A DNA stretch of 31,893 nucleotides from Actinomycetes bacterium (GTDB taxonomy: Bacteria > Actinomycetota > Actinomycetes > Mycobacteriales > Mycobacteriaceae). Positions 1 to 7,849 of the stretch are shown piece after piece. Numbering within the stretch: the stretch's first letter is position 1; each line of letters starts with the position of its first letter. The DNA lies in assembly GCA_023417985.1 (NCBI GenBank), contig JAEZDV010000223.1, positions 1 through 31,893 of the forward strand, given 5' to 3'. The position numbers were made by a program, and so were the translations under genes. The notes beneath the pieces were generated by a model. That model searched no databases. It had not been told where the DNA came from and saw only the letters and a list, made by a program, of their open reading frames with translations.

Positions 1-16
1 CCCGCGTACTGCGGGG
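1..16. terminator. Possible terminator hairpin cut by the window edge
   Basis: CCCGC (1-5) pairs with GCGGG (11-15) around a 5-nt loop. The sequence to the right (16-32) could be the rest of a right arm whose left arm lies outside the window. It sits just downstream of the minus-strand acyl-CoA dehydrogenase, where a terminator is expected. The longer stem is inference. Confidence 0.3.
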
Positions 17-58
17 CACCCCGGTCTTCGTCAGGCCGGTTTCCCGGTCGGGATCGAG

Positions 59-1201
59 TCAGATCTCGAGTCCGCGCCCGATAACTTCCTTCATGATCTC
101 GTTCGTTCCGCCGTAGATCTTCTGCACCCGCGCGTCCAGGTAGGCACGCGCCACGGGGTACTCGCGCATGTAGCCGTAGCCACCGTGCAGCTGCAAGCAA
201 CGATCGATGAGCTCGACCTGCTTGTCGGTCGTCCAGTACTTCGCCATGGCGGCTTCCTGCACGGTGAGCGTTCCGGCGTTGAGTTCCTCGATGCACTTGT
301 CGACGAACACGCGCGCGAGTTTCGTTTCCGTCGCCAGTTCGGCGAGTTCGAAGCGGGTGTTCTGGAACTTGCCGATCGGCTTACCGAAGGCCTTGCGGTC
401 GCGGCAGTACTGGATCGTGTCCTCGAGAACCTTCTCCATCGCTGCGGCGGCGACCACGGCGATCGACAGGCGCTCCTGCGGCAGATTCTGCATGAGGTAG
501 ATGAAACCCAGCCCCTCTTCACCGAGCAGATTGGCTGCGGGCACCCGCACGTCGGTGAAGTGCAGCTCAGCAGTGTCCTGCGCGTCGAGGCCGATCTTGT
601 CGAGGTTGCGTCCCCGCTCGAATCCCGGCATGCCGCGCTCGACGACGAGGAGCGAGAATCCCTGCGCGCCCTTTTCCGGGTCGGTGCAGGCCACGACGAT
701 CACCAGGTCAGCGTTGATTCCGTTGGTGATGAACGTCTTCGAACCGTTGAGCACCCAGTCGTCGCCGTCGCGTACCGCGCGGGTCTTGATGCCCTGCAGG
801 TCGCTACCGGTGCCCGGCTCGGTCATCGCGATCGCGGTGATGATCTCGCCGGAGCAGAAACCCGGCAGCCAGCGCTTCTTCTGCTCTTCGTTGGTGAGCG
901 CGAGGAGGTAGGGCGCAACCACGTCGTTGTGCAGCATGAAGCCGACGCCGCTGTATCCGCCGCGGGTCGTCTCCTCGGTGAGCACGGTGTTGTACCGGAA
1001 GTCGTCCACTCCGCCGCCGCCGAACTCCTCCGGCACAGCCATGCCGAGGAAGCCCTGCTCGCCGGCCTTCTTCCACACCTCACGGTCGACGATCTTGTCC
1101 TTCTCCCACTGCTCGTGGAAGGGTGCCACCTCCTGTTCGAGGAACTTCCGGTACGACTCCCGGAAGAGTTCGTGCTCGGGCTCGAAAAGGGTGCGTTGCA
1201 T
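59..1201 (-). CDS. Acyl-CoA dehydrogenase, FadE20-like
   Basis: Flavoprotein of 380 aa that oxidises an acyl-CoA to the enoyl-CoA, passing electrons to ETF. The usual ACAD layout is visible: N-terminal helical domain, the flavin-binding stretch AMTEPGTGSDL (about 125-135), the beta domain, and the C-terminal LHGGYGYMREYP and QKIYGGTNEI motifs. The MCAD-type catalytic Glu is Gly here (IYGGT), but E243 in NLPQERL matches the alternative base position of LCAD and isovaleryl-CoA dehydrogenases, so activity is expected. The start at 1201 is preceded by AGGAG on the minus strand; an in-frame start at 1297 has no support. It closely resembles M. tuberculosis FadE20 from memory. The natural substrate is not readable from sequence. 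Confidence 0.93.
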   Translation of the reverse strand: MQRTLFEPEHELFRESYRKFLEQEVAPFHEQWEKDKIVDREVWKKAGEQGFLGMAVPEEFGGGGVDDFRYNTVLTEETTRGGYSGVGFMLHNDVVAPYLLALTNEEQKKRWLPGFCSGEIITAIAMTEPGTGSDLQGIKTRAVRDGDDWVLNGSKTFITNGINADLVIVVACTDPEKGAQGFSLLVVERGMPGFERGRNLDKIGLDAQDTAELHFTDVRVPAANLLGEEGLGFIYLMQNLPQERLSIAVVAAAAMEKVLEDTIQYCRDRKAFGKPIGKFQNTRFELAELATETKLARVFVDKCIEELNAGTLTVQEAAMAKYWTTDKQVELIDRCLQLHGGYGYMREYPVARAYLDARVQKIYGGTNEIMKEVIGRGLEI

Positions 1202-1304
1202 CTGCGCTCCTGTGTGTGACGGCTTCGACGTCTCAACCGTATGCAGAGGAAAGTGTGGTGACGCTGACAGGAGCGAGCGAGTTTTGTGACCGCGCACGCA
1301 CCCC

Positions 1305-2639
1305 TCAGCGGCGGAGAGTGCTCAATCGGCGCAGGATCGGGTACGCGACGAGGATGCCGATCGAGCCCCACGCAATGCCGCCGAGTTCCACCGAACCGAC
1401 GGAAAGCGTGAGGTCGCCGATGCCCGCAACCAGCGCCGCTGCAACGACTGTGAGGTTTACCGGATCGGTGAAGTCGACCTTCGCCTCCATCCAGATGCGC
1501 ACACCCAGAAGACCGATCAGGCCGTAGAGCACGAGTGTCGCACCACCGAGGACACCGTCGGGCACCGTGAAGACGAGTGCGCCGAACTTGGGCGAGAACG
1601 CCAGAACCACTGCGGTCACCGCAGCCACCCAGTAGGCCGCCGTCGAGTAGACGCGTGTCGCGGCCATGACCCCGATGTTCTCCGCGTACGTCGTGGTTCC
1701 GGAACCACCACCGGCACCGGCGAGCGTGGTGGCGAGTCCGTCGGCGAACAGAGCGTTGCCTGCCACGTCATCGAGGCTCTTGCCGGTCATCGCCGCTACC
1801 GCCTTGACGTGTCCGACGTTCTCGGCGACGAGGACGATGACTACGGGCAGCGTCAGCAGGATCACGGACAGCTCGAAGGTCGGGCCCCGGAATTCGGGCA
1901 GCCCGAACCACGCGGCTTCGCGCATGGCGTCTACGCGTTCGGACGCGAGCGACCCGGTGAGCGCGGCGAAAACCCAGCCGACGACGACGCCGACGAGGAT
2001 GCCGAGTCGTCCGAGCATGCCGGGCCCGACCACCGTCACGAGGAGGATCACCACGAGTGTGACGAATGCGACCAGAGGCTGTGCTTCGAACGAATTTGCC
2101 GCTGTGGGAGCGAGATTGAGACCGATCAGCGCCACTACGGCTCCCGTGACCACCGGGGGCATGACGGCATCGATGACGTGCGCGCCGAGGGCTTTCACAA
2201 GTAGGCCGACCAGTGCCAGGACGACGCCGGCCACGAGGATCGCACCGAGCTGGGCAGCCGGTCCGGAGCCTGCGGACGCGCTCAGGGGCGCGATGAAAGC
2301 GAAGGAGGAGCCGAGGTAGCTCGGTACCCGTCCACGGGTGAGCAGGAGGAACAACGCAGTACCGATGCCCGAGAAGAGCAGCGTCGTGGTGACCGGGAAT
2401 CCGGTGATGGTCGGTACCAGCAACGTCGCGCCGAACATCGCGATGACGTGCTGCATCCCGATGCCGATGGTCCGCGGCCACGACAACCGCTCGTGCGGTG
2501 CGACGACCGCACCCTCGCTGATGTGGCGCCCGTCGCCGTGCAGCGACCATCCCAGACCGCCGAAGCGTGCGCGCTCGCGTTCTCGCTCGGTCCCGCTCTC
2601 TCGCCCGGTCCCGTCCTCTTGTACGTTCACGAAACGCAA
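1305..2639 (-). CDS. NCS2 uracil/xanthine permease
   Basis: Nucleobase:cation symporter of the UraA/NCS2 family, integral membrane, 444 aa with about 14 hydrophobic segments. The N-terminal LSWPRTIGIGMQHVIAMFGA is characteristic. The two glutamates that bind uracil in UraA have clear counterparts: E273 in VAENVGHVKAV and E320 in TTYAENIGVMAATRV. Whether uracil or a purine is carried cannot be decided. The start is uncertain: TTG at 2639 has GGAG 8 nt upstream, while GTG at 2630 is a stronger codon with no well-placed site; a start at 2816 would overlap the upstream gene by about 100 bp. The stretch before the conserved region is Glu/Arg-rich and looks poorly conserved. It lies 73 bp downstream of the DUF2776-like gene and is probably co-transcribed with it. 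Confidence 0.9.
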   Translation of the reverse strand: MRFVNVQEDGTGRESGTERERERARFGGLGWSLHGDGRHISEGAVVAPHERLSWPRTIGIGMQHVIAMFGATLLVPTITGFPVTTTLLFSGIGTALFLLLTRGRVPSYLGSSFAFIAPLSASAGSGPAAQLGAILVAGVVLALVGLLVKALGAHVIDAVMPPVVTGAVVALIGLNLAPTAANSFEAQPLVAFVTLVVILLVTVVGPGMLGRLGILVGVVVGWVFAALTGSLASERVDAMREAAWFGLPEFRGPTFELSVILLTLPVVIVLVAENVGHVKAVAAMTGKSLDDVAGNALFADGLATTLAGAGGGSGTTTYAENIGVMAATRVYSTAAYWVAAVTAVVLAFSPKFGALVFTVPDGVLGGATLVLYGLIGLLGVRIWMEAKVDFTDPVNLTVVAAALVAGIGDLTLSVGSVELGGIAWGSIGILVAYPILRRLSTLRR

Positions 2640-2712
2640 TAGTAAGGCTCCGCGTGCACCAACGCGCAGGTCGCCCCACCCGGGCTGCACGAAACGGACG
2701 GCGCAGCGCGAG

Positions 2713-3783
2713 TCACTCCCCGGATGATGTGCCGCTCTCCAAGATGCTGACGATGGAGTAGAGCGAGAAGCAGATCGCTCCGAGTCCCACCAGCACCCGG
2801 GCGGCGACGAAGACACTCGCGTCGTCGACGGCTGCCTCGAACACGAATGCGGCCAGGAAGAGACACGTCAGCGCCGTCACGACCGGCACCAGTGGAACCC
2901 TGTTGGCGAGGTCGAACGTTCGGCGCCAGACGAGGGCGAGCAAGCCGACCTTGCTGAGAATGCTGAAGCAGACGAGCCCCAGTCCCACCATCACAAAACC
3001 CGGTGTCCGGTAGTAGTCCGGTCCGTTCCACGCGAGCAGAACGATGCCCCAGATGAAAGCGATCGTCCCCGCCGCGATCACGAGCCAGGGCCACAGGATC
3101 CGGGCCCGAGGGCGGTAGGTGTCCTGGATCTGCCGCACGATGCTCACGACCAGCCCGATCAACGCCGTACAGATCAGAGCCAGTCCTGCCATGACGTGCC
3201 CCACGGTGAAGCGCGCCGGCGTCGTTCCGAGTACCAGGTTGGTGATCGCGAAGGCCCAGGCCACGATCGCAAGGAACACGGGAATCAGGCACAGCACCAG
3301 CGCAGTAGTCGGAGAGAAGGCCGAATCCGGGAGCTTTCTGTCCCCCTCCGGCTTCGGCAGCCGTGAATTCTGCGGAATGAGCGAGAACTTCGTCGACGCG
3401 GTGGCAACGGTGGCCACACACCCACTTATCAGTCCAAGTCCGAACACCACGTGACCCGCCACATAATCCGGACCTTCGCCCGCACTCGATGCTCCGAGAA
3501 AGAGCGAGATGCCGAACGCAGCCGTTCCCACTGACACCGCGTAGCCGAGTATCGGAAAGAGCACCCGGTCTGCCGCTGTGAACCGGCCGATCAGCTGGCG
3601 GATGATCGTTGCCGCAGTGCAGTACAGGCACAGGCAGATCGACGCAAGGAAAGTGACGATTGGGCCGGCCACCGAATGCGACGCGTCGGCCGTGGTGGTC
3701 CAGATATCGACGCCGTAGCCGAGGCACACCGCCATCATGGCGAGCGGGATCGCTCTGAAAATGACGCTCACCCAATAATTCAC
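2713..3783 (-). CDS. DUF2776-like polytopic membrane protein with five internal repeats
   Basis: Integral membrane protein of 356 aa with about ten hydrophobic helices and no known function. The N-terminus and the CTAATIIRQL motif match my memory of the DUF2776 family. Five copies of a helix recur: VAGPIVTFLASICLCLY (38-54), VAGHVVFGLGLISGCVA (108-124), TVGHVMAGLALICTALI (193-209), TPGFVMVGLGLVCFSIL (260-276) and VAARVLVGLGAICFSLY (326-342). Each copy is preceded by another hydrophobic helix, suggesting a two-helix unit repeated five times. The start is GTG at 3783, with GGGAG 8 nt upstream. A cytoplasmic loop of about 25 residues follows repeat 2 (133-158). It probably forms an operon with the permease, which hints at a transport or stress role, but this is inference. 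Confidence 0.8.
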   Translation of the reverse strand: MNYWVSVIFRAIPLAMMAVCLGYGVDIWTTTADASHSVAGPIVTFLASICLCLYCTAATIIRQLIGRFTAADRVLFPILGYAVSVGTAAFGISLFLGASSAGEGPDYVAGHVVFGLGLISGCVATVATASTKFSLIPQNSRLPKPEGDRKLPDSAFSPTTALVLCLIPVFLAIVAWAFAITNLVLGTTPARFTVGHVMAGLALICTALIGLVVSIVRQIQDTYRPRARILWPWLVIAAGTIAFIWGIVLLAWNGPDYYRTPGFVMVGLGLVCFSILSKVGLLALVWRRTFDLANRVPLVPVVTALTCLFLAAFVFEAAVDDASVFVAARVLVGLGAICFSLYSIVSILESGTSSGE

Positions 3784-4410
3784 ACGAATTGCTCCCTTCG
3801 AGGCAGTGCAGAGCCTGCGATCACCCGGGTGGGATCAGTACAGCACGCCGCGACAGACCACGCCGTCGGATTCAGCCCTTGCAGAACCGACATCCCCACT
3901 TCCGCGCCTGCACGTGCGGCGCGGGCCACGAGCCCGGGGACAGCCGGTTCGTCCGTGCCTACGCGGCGATCCGGATCCCGCTGACACGAGCGCGTGGGCC
4001 ATATGGCGCACCTGGCGGGGGCGGCCGTGATGAGGCGCGCACACCCTCCGACGCGCCGAGCGCAGATCAGGAACATCGTCGATACGTCTGCGCACTACGA
4101 TTCCAGTCCCGAAGAGCACTCGACCCGCGTAGTGTTACCCGAACCCGGATCGGAACAGAACCCGGGTCGGGAAGAGCGTGAGTCCGGCACACCCGGTCAA
4201 CGGTGAGCGACCATTCGGAATCTGCGGAAAAGTCGGCTACTCTTGATATTTGGCGTATTACGCCGCTTCGGCGACCTATTGTCAGTGACACGATCGCAGG
4301 GCCCACACGTCCCGGGAACCTGACATAAGCACCCTACTCGACTGGACCCCCGAAAAACTGACCCGCAAATACATCCGGAACGCACCGCCCAACCCAACCG
4401 AGGAGGACCG
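3784..4410. other. 627-bp stretch without a convincing gene
   Basis: Short open frames occur on both strands but none has a good ribosome site together with actinobacterial codon bias. The best is a 98-codon minus-strand frame (4076-3780) whose TGA overlaps the GTG of the DUF2776-like gene. Its last 57 codons are only about two-thirds G/C at the third base, low for this genome. Visible elements are an imperfect 17-bp-period direct repeat at 4141-4172 (GAACCCGGRTCGG core) and two inverted repeats at 4252-4290. The region probably holds promoters for the flanking genes. Confidence 0.5.
4252..4290. promoter_or_regulatory. Pair of short inverted repeats upstream of the beta-sandwich gene
   Basis: GGCGTATTACGCC (4252-4264) is a perfect 6+1+6 inverted repeat. 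TGTCAGTGACA (4280-4290) is a perfect 5+1+5 one. They lie 120-160 bp before the start at 4411, in an AT-richer patch that begins with TTGATA at 4243. They could be operators, but no protein is assigned. Confidence 0.35.
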
Positions 4411-4719
4411 ATGACTTTCGAGAACCGGCTCGCCTGCGTGATCGCTGCAGACGGCACCATCGCACGCGGCTACCTGATAGCGGATTGTGAGTTGGTCGGG
4501 GAGAACGAATACATCCTGACCTGGAAGGTCCCACTGCAGGGGGAGGCCAAGACCAACTTCGCAGGGACCATCGGCAGCGCACTGACCGAGCCCGTCGAAC
4601 CGGGCCTCATCACGGTGTCACTGGACGACGATCCGAACCGTATGAGGGTCCACACATACGACGCGACCGGTAAGCCTGCTGCCCGGCCCTTCCACATCGC
4701 CTGCTTCCGCGATCAGTAG
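4411..4719 (+). CDS. Small beta-sandwich-type protein of unknown function
   Basis: Protein of 102 aa with no signal peptide or membrane segment, preceded by a strong GAGGAGG site 6 nt before the ATG. The pattern ADGTIARG near the start, NEYILTW, then TNFAGTIGSA, LITVS, RVHTYDATGKPA and a final RPFHIACFRDQ matches, from memory, a widespread bacterial family of about 100 aa. Family members read V.ADGtlaRG, GtYeVtF, CaYvAtiG, V.T.d..G...DRPFHLaV and often occur as exported or tandem beta-sandwich units. Here there is a single unit, the usual Cys before the AtiG motif is replaced (KTNFAGTIG), and a lone Cys sits near each end. The gene stands alone between non-coding stretches. The function is unknown. 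Confidence 0.75.
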   Translation: MTFENRLACVIAADGTIARGYLIADCELVGENEYILTWKVPLQGEAKTNFAGTIGSALTEPVEPGLITVSLDDDPNRMRVHTYDATGKPAARPFHIACFRDQ

Positions 4720-5082
4720 GCGGACCGGACCTGTCCTCTATCCAACCGCGCGCTCTGCCTGCGCGGGGCCGGGTACCGCTGCGCTACCGAGGATTCTGCT
4801 TCGACGTCGGAAACAGTTCCGATCCGCAGCGCAGTGTTCGAATACCTTCCCGGCGAACGAACACGAAGCATCGACGCGGCGACCTTCGATACGAATGTCC
4901 GATCCCCGACGACGATCGGCGACACGACACCGGAACCGACCGCTTCCGCATCGTCAGCGCATGGCTGAGTCCTGTGCCGGCTGGAGCCCGATGAGCGCAG
5001 CTCGCCCAGTGCTCCCCCAGCCTGCAGCGATGTTGTCGGGCATGCGGAAGTATATGGCGACTCGGCCGAAGGGTTTGGGGGC
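4720..5082. other. 363-bp stretch with no supported gene
   Basis: No open frame with a ribosome site or typical codon bias. It contains a nested hairpin at 4733-4794 and is otherwise unremarkable. It probably holds the end of the beta-sandwich transcript and the promoter of the YoaK-like gene. Confidence 0.45.
4733..4794 (+). other. Predicted branched RNA structure after the beta-sandwich gene
   Basis: An outer stem pairs GTCCTC (4733-4738) with GAGGAT (4789-4794, one G-U pair). Inside are CCGCGC/GCGCGG (4746-4751 with 4761-4766) and GGTA/TACC (4772-4775 with 4785-4788). It starts 14 nt after the stop codon and could be a terminator or processing signal. There is no U-tract and the sequence is GC-rich, so chance pairing is possible. 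Confidence 0.3.
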
Positions 5083-5739
5083 GTGATAAAGACAATCGCT
5101 CATCTGCGCTCTTCGGACGTTCTGCTCGGCGTCTGGCTCCTGAGCCTGGGTGGTTTCGTGGACGCGGTCGCCTTCGTAGTGCTGCAGGGCAACTTCGTGG
5201 CGTTCATGTCCGGCAATACAACCATCCTCGGCTCGTCGACCGCGACCGGCCACTGGTCCCTTGCGGGCCTGTCCGCCCTGCTGATCTGCCTGTTTTTCGC
5301 TGGGTGCCTGGCCGGCGCCGCCATCGTGCGGTGGGTCGGGTCAGCCGCCCACCAGGTGCTGATGGCCTCGGTCACGCTCATGACCTTGGCCGGTGCAATC
5401 GTGGCGAACACGACATCGACGTGGTCGGGAACGTTGATGCTCGCGATCGTCGGTGGGTTGACCAACTCGGCGCTGGCAACGAACTCCGACGTGCATGTCG
5501 GCCTGACCTACGTGACCGGCACCCTCGTCAAGGCCGCGCACCAGCTGGTAGCCGGCATCCGCACCACGCATCCGTGGAGTTGGCTCGCTACCATCGGCTA
5601 CTGGTTCGCCTTCGCCGTCGGCGCGACCTTCGGCGGCCTCACCTTCCACCGGCTCGGGCCGGCAGCACTCTGGGTCGCGGTCGGCTTGGCTGCGGTTGCC
5701 TGCGTCCTACCCTCCCGAGCCGAGATCACCGAAGCATAG
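5083..5739 (+). CDS. YoaK/DUF1275 family membrane protein
   Basis: Polytopic membrane protein of 218 aa with about six hydrophobic segments. The motif GGFVDAVAFVVLQGNFVAFMSGNTT (residues about 22-46) is the family hallmark, and VGLTYVTGTLVKAAHQL (about 136-152) is the second conserved block. The family's role is unknown; members are often annotated as permease-like. The start is GTG at 5083, after a G-rich run (GGGTTTGGGGGC) that may serve as the ribosome site. It stands alone, with more than 360 bp of non-coding DNA on either side, so context gives no clue to its job. Confidence 0.85.
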   Translation: MIKTIAHLRSSDVLLGVWLLSLGGFVDAVAFVVLQGNFVAFMSGNTTILGSSTATGHWSLAGLSALLICLFFAGCLAGAAIVRWVGSAAHQVLMASVTLMTLAGAIVANTTSTWSGTLMLAIVGGLTNSALATNSDVHVGLTYVTGTLVKAAHQLVAGIRTTHPWSWLATIGYWFAFAVGATFGGLTFHRLGPAALWVAVGLAAVACVLPSRAEITEA

Positions 5740-6122
5740 ATCCGTGTGAGAGCCCCCGGCGCACCATCGGGCCCGCCGACGACGACCGAACCCCCACAAC
5801 GGCGTCGAGACTCCGGGGATCAGACGCACGTCGTGTACGGGATTCAAGACCTTTTCCGGGATCGACGGTGGCTCCCGGACTCGACGAGCGGGACCAACGT
5901 CCTATCCGGGGTGAGTTTTCAGATTCTTTCTACAACACTGGTTTTGGCGTAGGACGCCAGGTGCGCTCGCATTGGCGGAGACACGGAGCTGAAGCCGCCG
6001 TCGACTCTCTGGAATTGCTTGTCCAGCAATGTAGTCCGAGGTGAACCCACGCTGCCGCAGCCACTGCGGTGTATGCACCTCACCCGGGGTCCATCACACG
6101 TTCTCGTCGACGGGCGATCCAG
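5740..6122. other. 383-bp stretch with no supported gene
   Basis: Lies between the plus-strand YoaK-like gene and the 3' end of minus-strand ptsI. The only suggestive frame is minus-strand 6078-5902 (GTG start, 58 codons). Its first 25 codons read like protein (HTPQWLRQRGFTSDYIAGQ), while the rest loses codon bias. It may be the remnant of a lost gene. No clear terminator is seen for either neighbour. Confidence 0.45.
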
Positions 6123-7790
6123 TCACTCGAGTATGCGGTTCGCCACCGACAGTGCCTCTGCTGCGTCGACGGCATCGAGCACCGCCTCGGCGGCTTCACG
6201 GCAGCGGTCCATCGTCACGGTCGACAACCGCGCCCCCACGGGTGCGACCGCGGACGCCGCGCACGACAGCGACGTCACGCCCATGCCGGCCAGCACGCAC
6301 GCGAGCAGCGGGTCCGCCCCAGCCTCGCCGCACACCCCCACCGGTTTGCCCACAACTGCTCCCGCGCGCGCCGTCCGCGCGACCAGCATCAGAACGGCAG
6401 GTTGCCACGACGTGGTGAGGGCAGCGAGCTGCGGGGACATCCGGTCTGCCGCAAGCGTGTACTGCGCGAGATCGTTGGTGCCGATCGAGAGGAAGTCGAC
6501 GTGCTCGAGCAGCCGGTCGGCCATCAGGGCTGCCGCCGGTATCTCGACCATGACACCCGGGGAGAGATCGCGTTCCCGGACGAGCGCGGCGAATTCCGCG
6601 GCTTCGCCGATCGTCGCGATCATCGGAGCCATCACCCACGGGGACGCGCCGGTGCGGCGAGCGGCTTCGGCGACGGCGTCGAGCTGGCGTTCGAGGATGC
6701 CCGGCGCGGCAGAGGTGATCCTGATACCCCGCACGCCGAGCGCGGGGTTCGGCTCCTCGGGGTGATTGGCGAAACGCAACGGCTTGTCGGACCCGGCGTC
6801 GAGGGTGCGGACGACGACTTTTTGTCCGGCGTACGCGTCGAACACCTCCGCGTAGATATCGGCCTGCTCCGCCACGGTCGGCTCGGTTTCCCGGTCGAGG
6901 AAACACAATTCGGTGCGGAACAACCCAACGCCCTGTGCCGGCGTTTTGCGGGCGGCGCGGGCGCCTGCCCCGTCCTGGACGTTGGCCAGGACGTCGACCC
7001 GGAAGCCGTCGGAGGTGGCGCCCGGTCCGGTCCACGCAGCGGTGCGTTCACGCTCGGCGCGATCGCGGCGCACCGCGGCGTCGGCCTCGTCCTTGCCCGG
7101 TTCGACCACGATCCGGCCTGTCGAGCCGTCGAGCAGGACGGGGGTTCCGACCGGGACTTCCTCGAGCCCCAAGGCGGCGACGACGCACGGGATCCCGAGC
7201 TGGCGGGCGATGATCGCGGTGTGGCGGGGCGGGCCTCCGAGCGTCGTGGCGACCGCCACGACGAGCGTGGGATCCAGGCCCGCCGTATCGGCGGGCGCCA
7301 AATCTTCGGCGAACAGGACCGACGGCACGTCCGGAAGCTCGAGGCCGGGCTCGGGCAAACCCTCGAGCTCGGAGATCACGCGGTCACGCACGTCGAAGAG
7401 GTCGGTGACACGTTCGGCCTGCAGCCCGCCCATCTTCTCGAAGATCCCGGCGAACTGATCGGTGGCTGCGGTCGCAGCCGAGACGGCGTCGGACCCGGAA
7501 CGGATGCGGGTCGTCGCCGCTCCGCGCCATGCCCGGTCCTCGGCAAGCATCGCGGTGGCCGCGAGCACCTCGGAGGCTGCCCCGGTCGCGCGGGACGACC
7601 GGACTCGGAGACGTTCCGCGACGTCGGCGACCGCACTTTCGAAGCGAGCGACCTCCGCTTCCCGGGCGGTATCTGGAATCGACACGGGCTCCGGCGGCAC
7701 GACCGGCCGCGGTGCAGGGCGGATCACCGGCCCGAAGCCGATGCCCGGCACAACCGGCGTTCCGGACAGGACGCGTGCCGTGTTGTCCAT
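6123..7790 (-). CDS. ptsI: Phosphoenolpyruvate-protein phosphotransferase, PTS enzyme I
   Basis: Cytoplasmic first component of the sugar phosphotransferase system, 555 aa, moving phosphate from PEP to a histidine and then to HPr. In order: N-terminal swivel and HPr-binding helices (about 40-140), the phospho-histidine site H190 in GGPPRHTAIIARQLGIPCVVA, then the PEP-binding barrel with GVGLFRTELCFLDR, RTLDAGSDKP, FLSIGTNDLAQYTLAADR and the C-terminal VCGEAG with the catalytic Cys. Oddly, the residues before the histidine are PPR, where relatives have xTS. ATG at 7790 has a strong GAGGAGG site, so the in-frame start at 7844 is not used. It is divergent from the fru operon and shares its control region. 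Confidence 0.95.
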   Translation of the reverse strand: MDNTARVLSGTPVVPGIGFGPVIRPAPRPVVPPEPVSIPDTAREAEVARFESAVADVAERLRVRSSRATGAASEVLAATAMLAEDRAWRGAATTRIRSGSDAVSAATAATDQFAGIFEKMGGLQAERVTDLFDVRDRVISELEGLPEPGLELPDVPSVLFAEDLAPADTAGLDPTLVVAVATTLGGPPRHTAIIARQLGIPCVVAALGLEEVPVGTPVLLDGSTGRIVVEPGKDEADAAVRRDRAERERTAAWTGPGATSDGFRVDVLANVQDGAGARAARKTPAQGVGLFRTELCFLDRETEPTVAEQADIYAEVFDAYAGQKVVVRTLDAGSDKPLRFANHPEEPNPALGVRGIRITSAAPGILERQLDAVAEAARRTGASPWVMAPMIATIGEAAEFAALVRERDLSPGVMVEIPAAALMADRLLEHVDFLSIGTNDLAQYTLAADRMSPQLAALTTSWQPAVLMLVARTARAGAVVGKPVGVCGEAGADPLLACVLAGMGVTSLSCAASAVAPVGARLSTVTMDRCREAAEAVLDAVDAAEALSVANRILE

Positions 7791-7821
7791 GGATACCTCC
7801 TCGCAGGGATCAATGTGATCG

Positions 7822-7849
7822 AGATTACTCCAAACCCTTGACATGTCAA
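7822..7849 (-). promoter_or_regulatory. ptsI promoter
   Basis: On the minus strand TTGACA (7849-7844) is followed after 16 bp by TAATCT (7827-7822). Transcription would start near 7815, leaving a leader of about 25 nt with the GAGGAGG site of ptsI. The -35 lies inside a perfect 12-bp palindrome TTGACATGTCAA (7838-7849), so a second TTGACA faces fruR. Confidence 0.6.

Noticed and set aside
2640..2816. N-terminal extension of the permease frame up to 2816.
   Set aside because: It overlaps the upstream DUF2776-like gene, lacks a ribosome site, and does not look like permease sequence.
4741..4795. Minus-strand GGTAGCGCAGCGGTA looks like a tRNA D-arm.
   Set aside because: No anticodon arm, no T-loop GTTCGA and no seven-base acceptor stem can be placed around it.
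6069..7841. Long plus-strand open frame of about 590 codons opposite ptsI, and similar long frames opposite recA, miaB, hflX and fruA.
   Set aside because: They are antisense shadows caused by high GC; ptsI and the others have full family motifs on the opposite strand.
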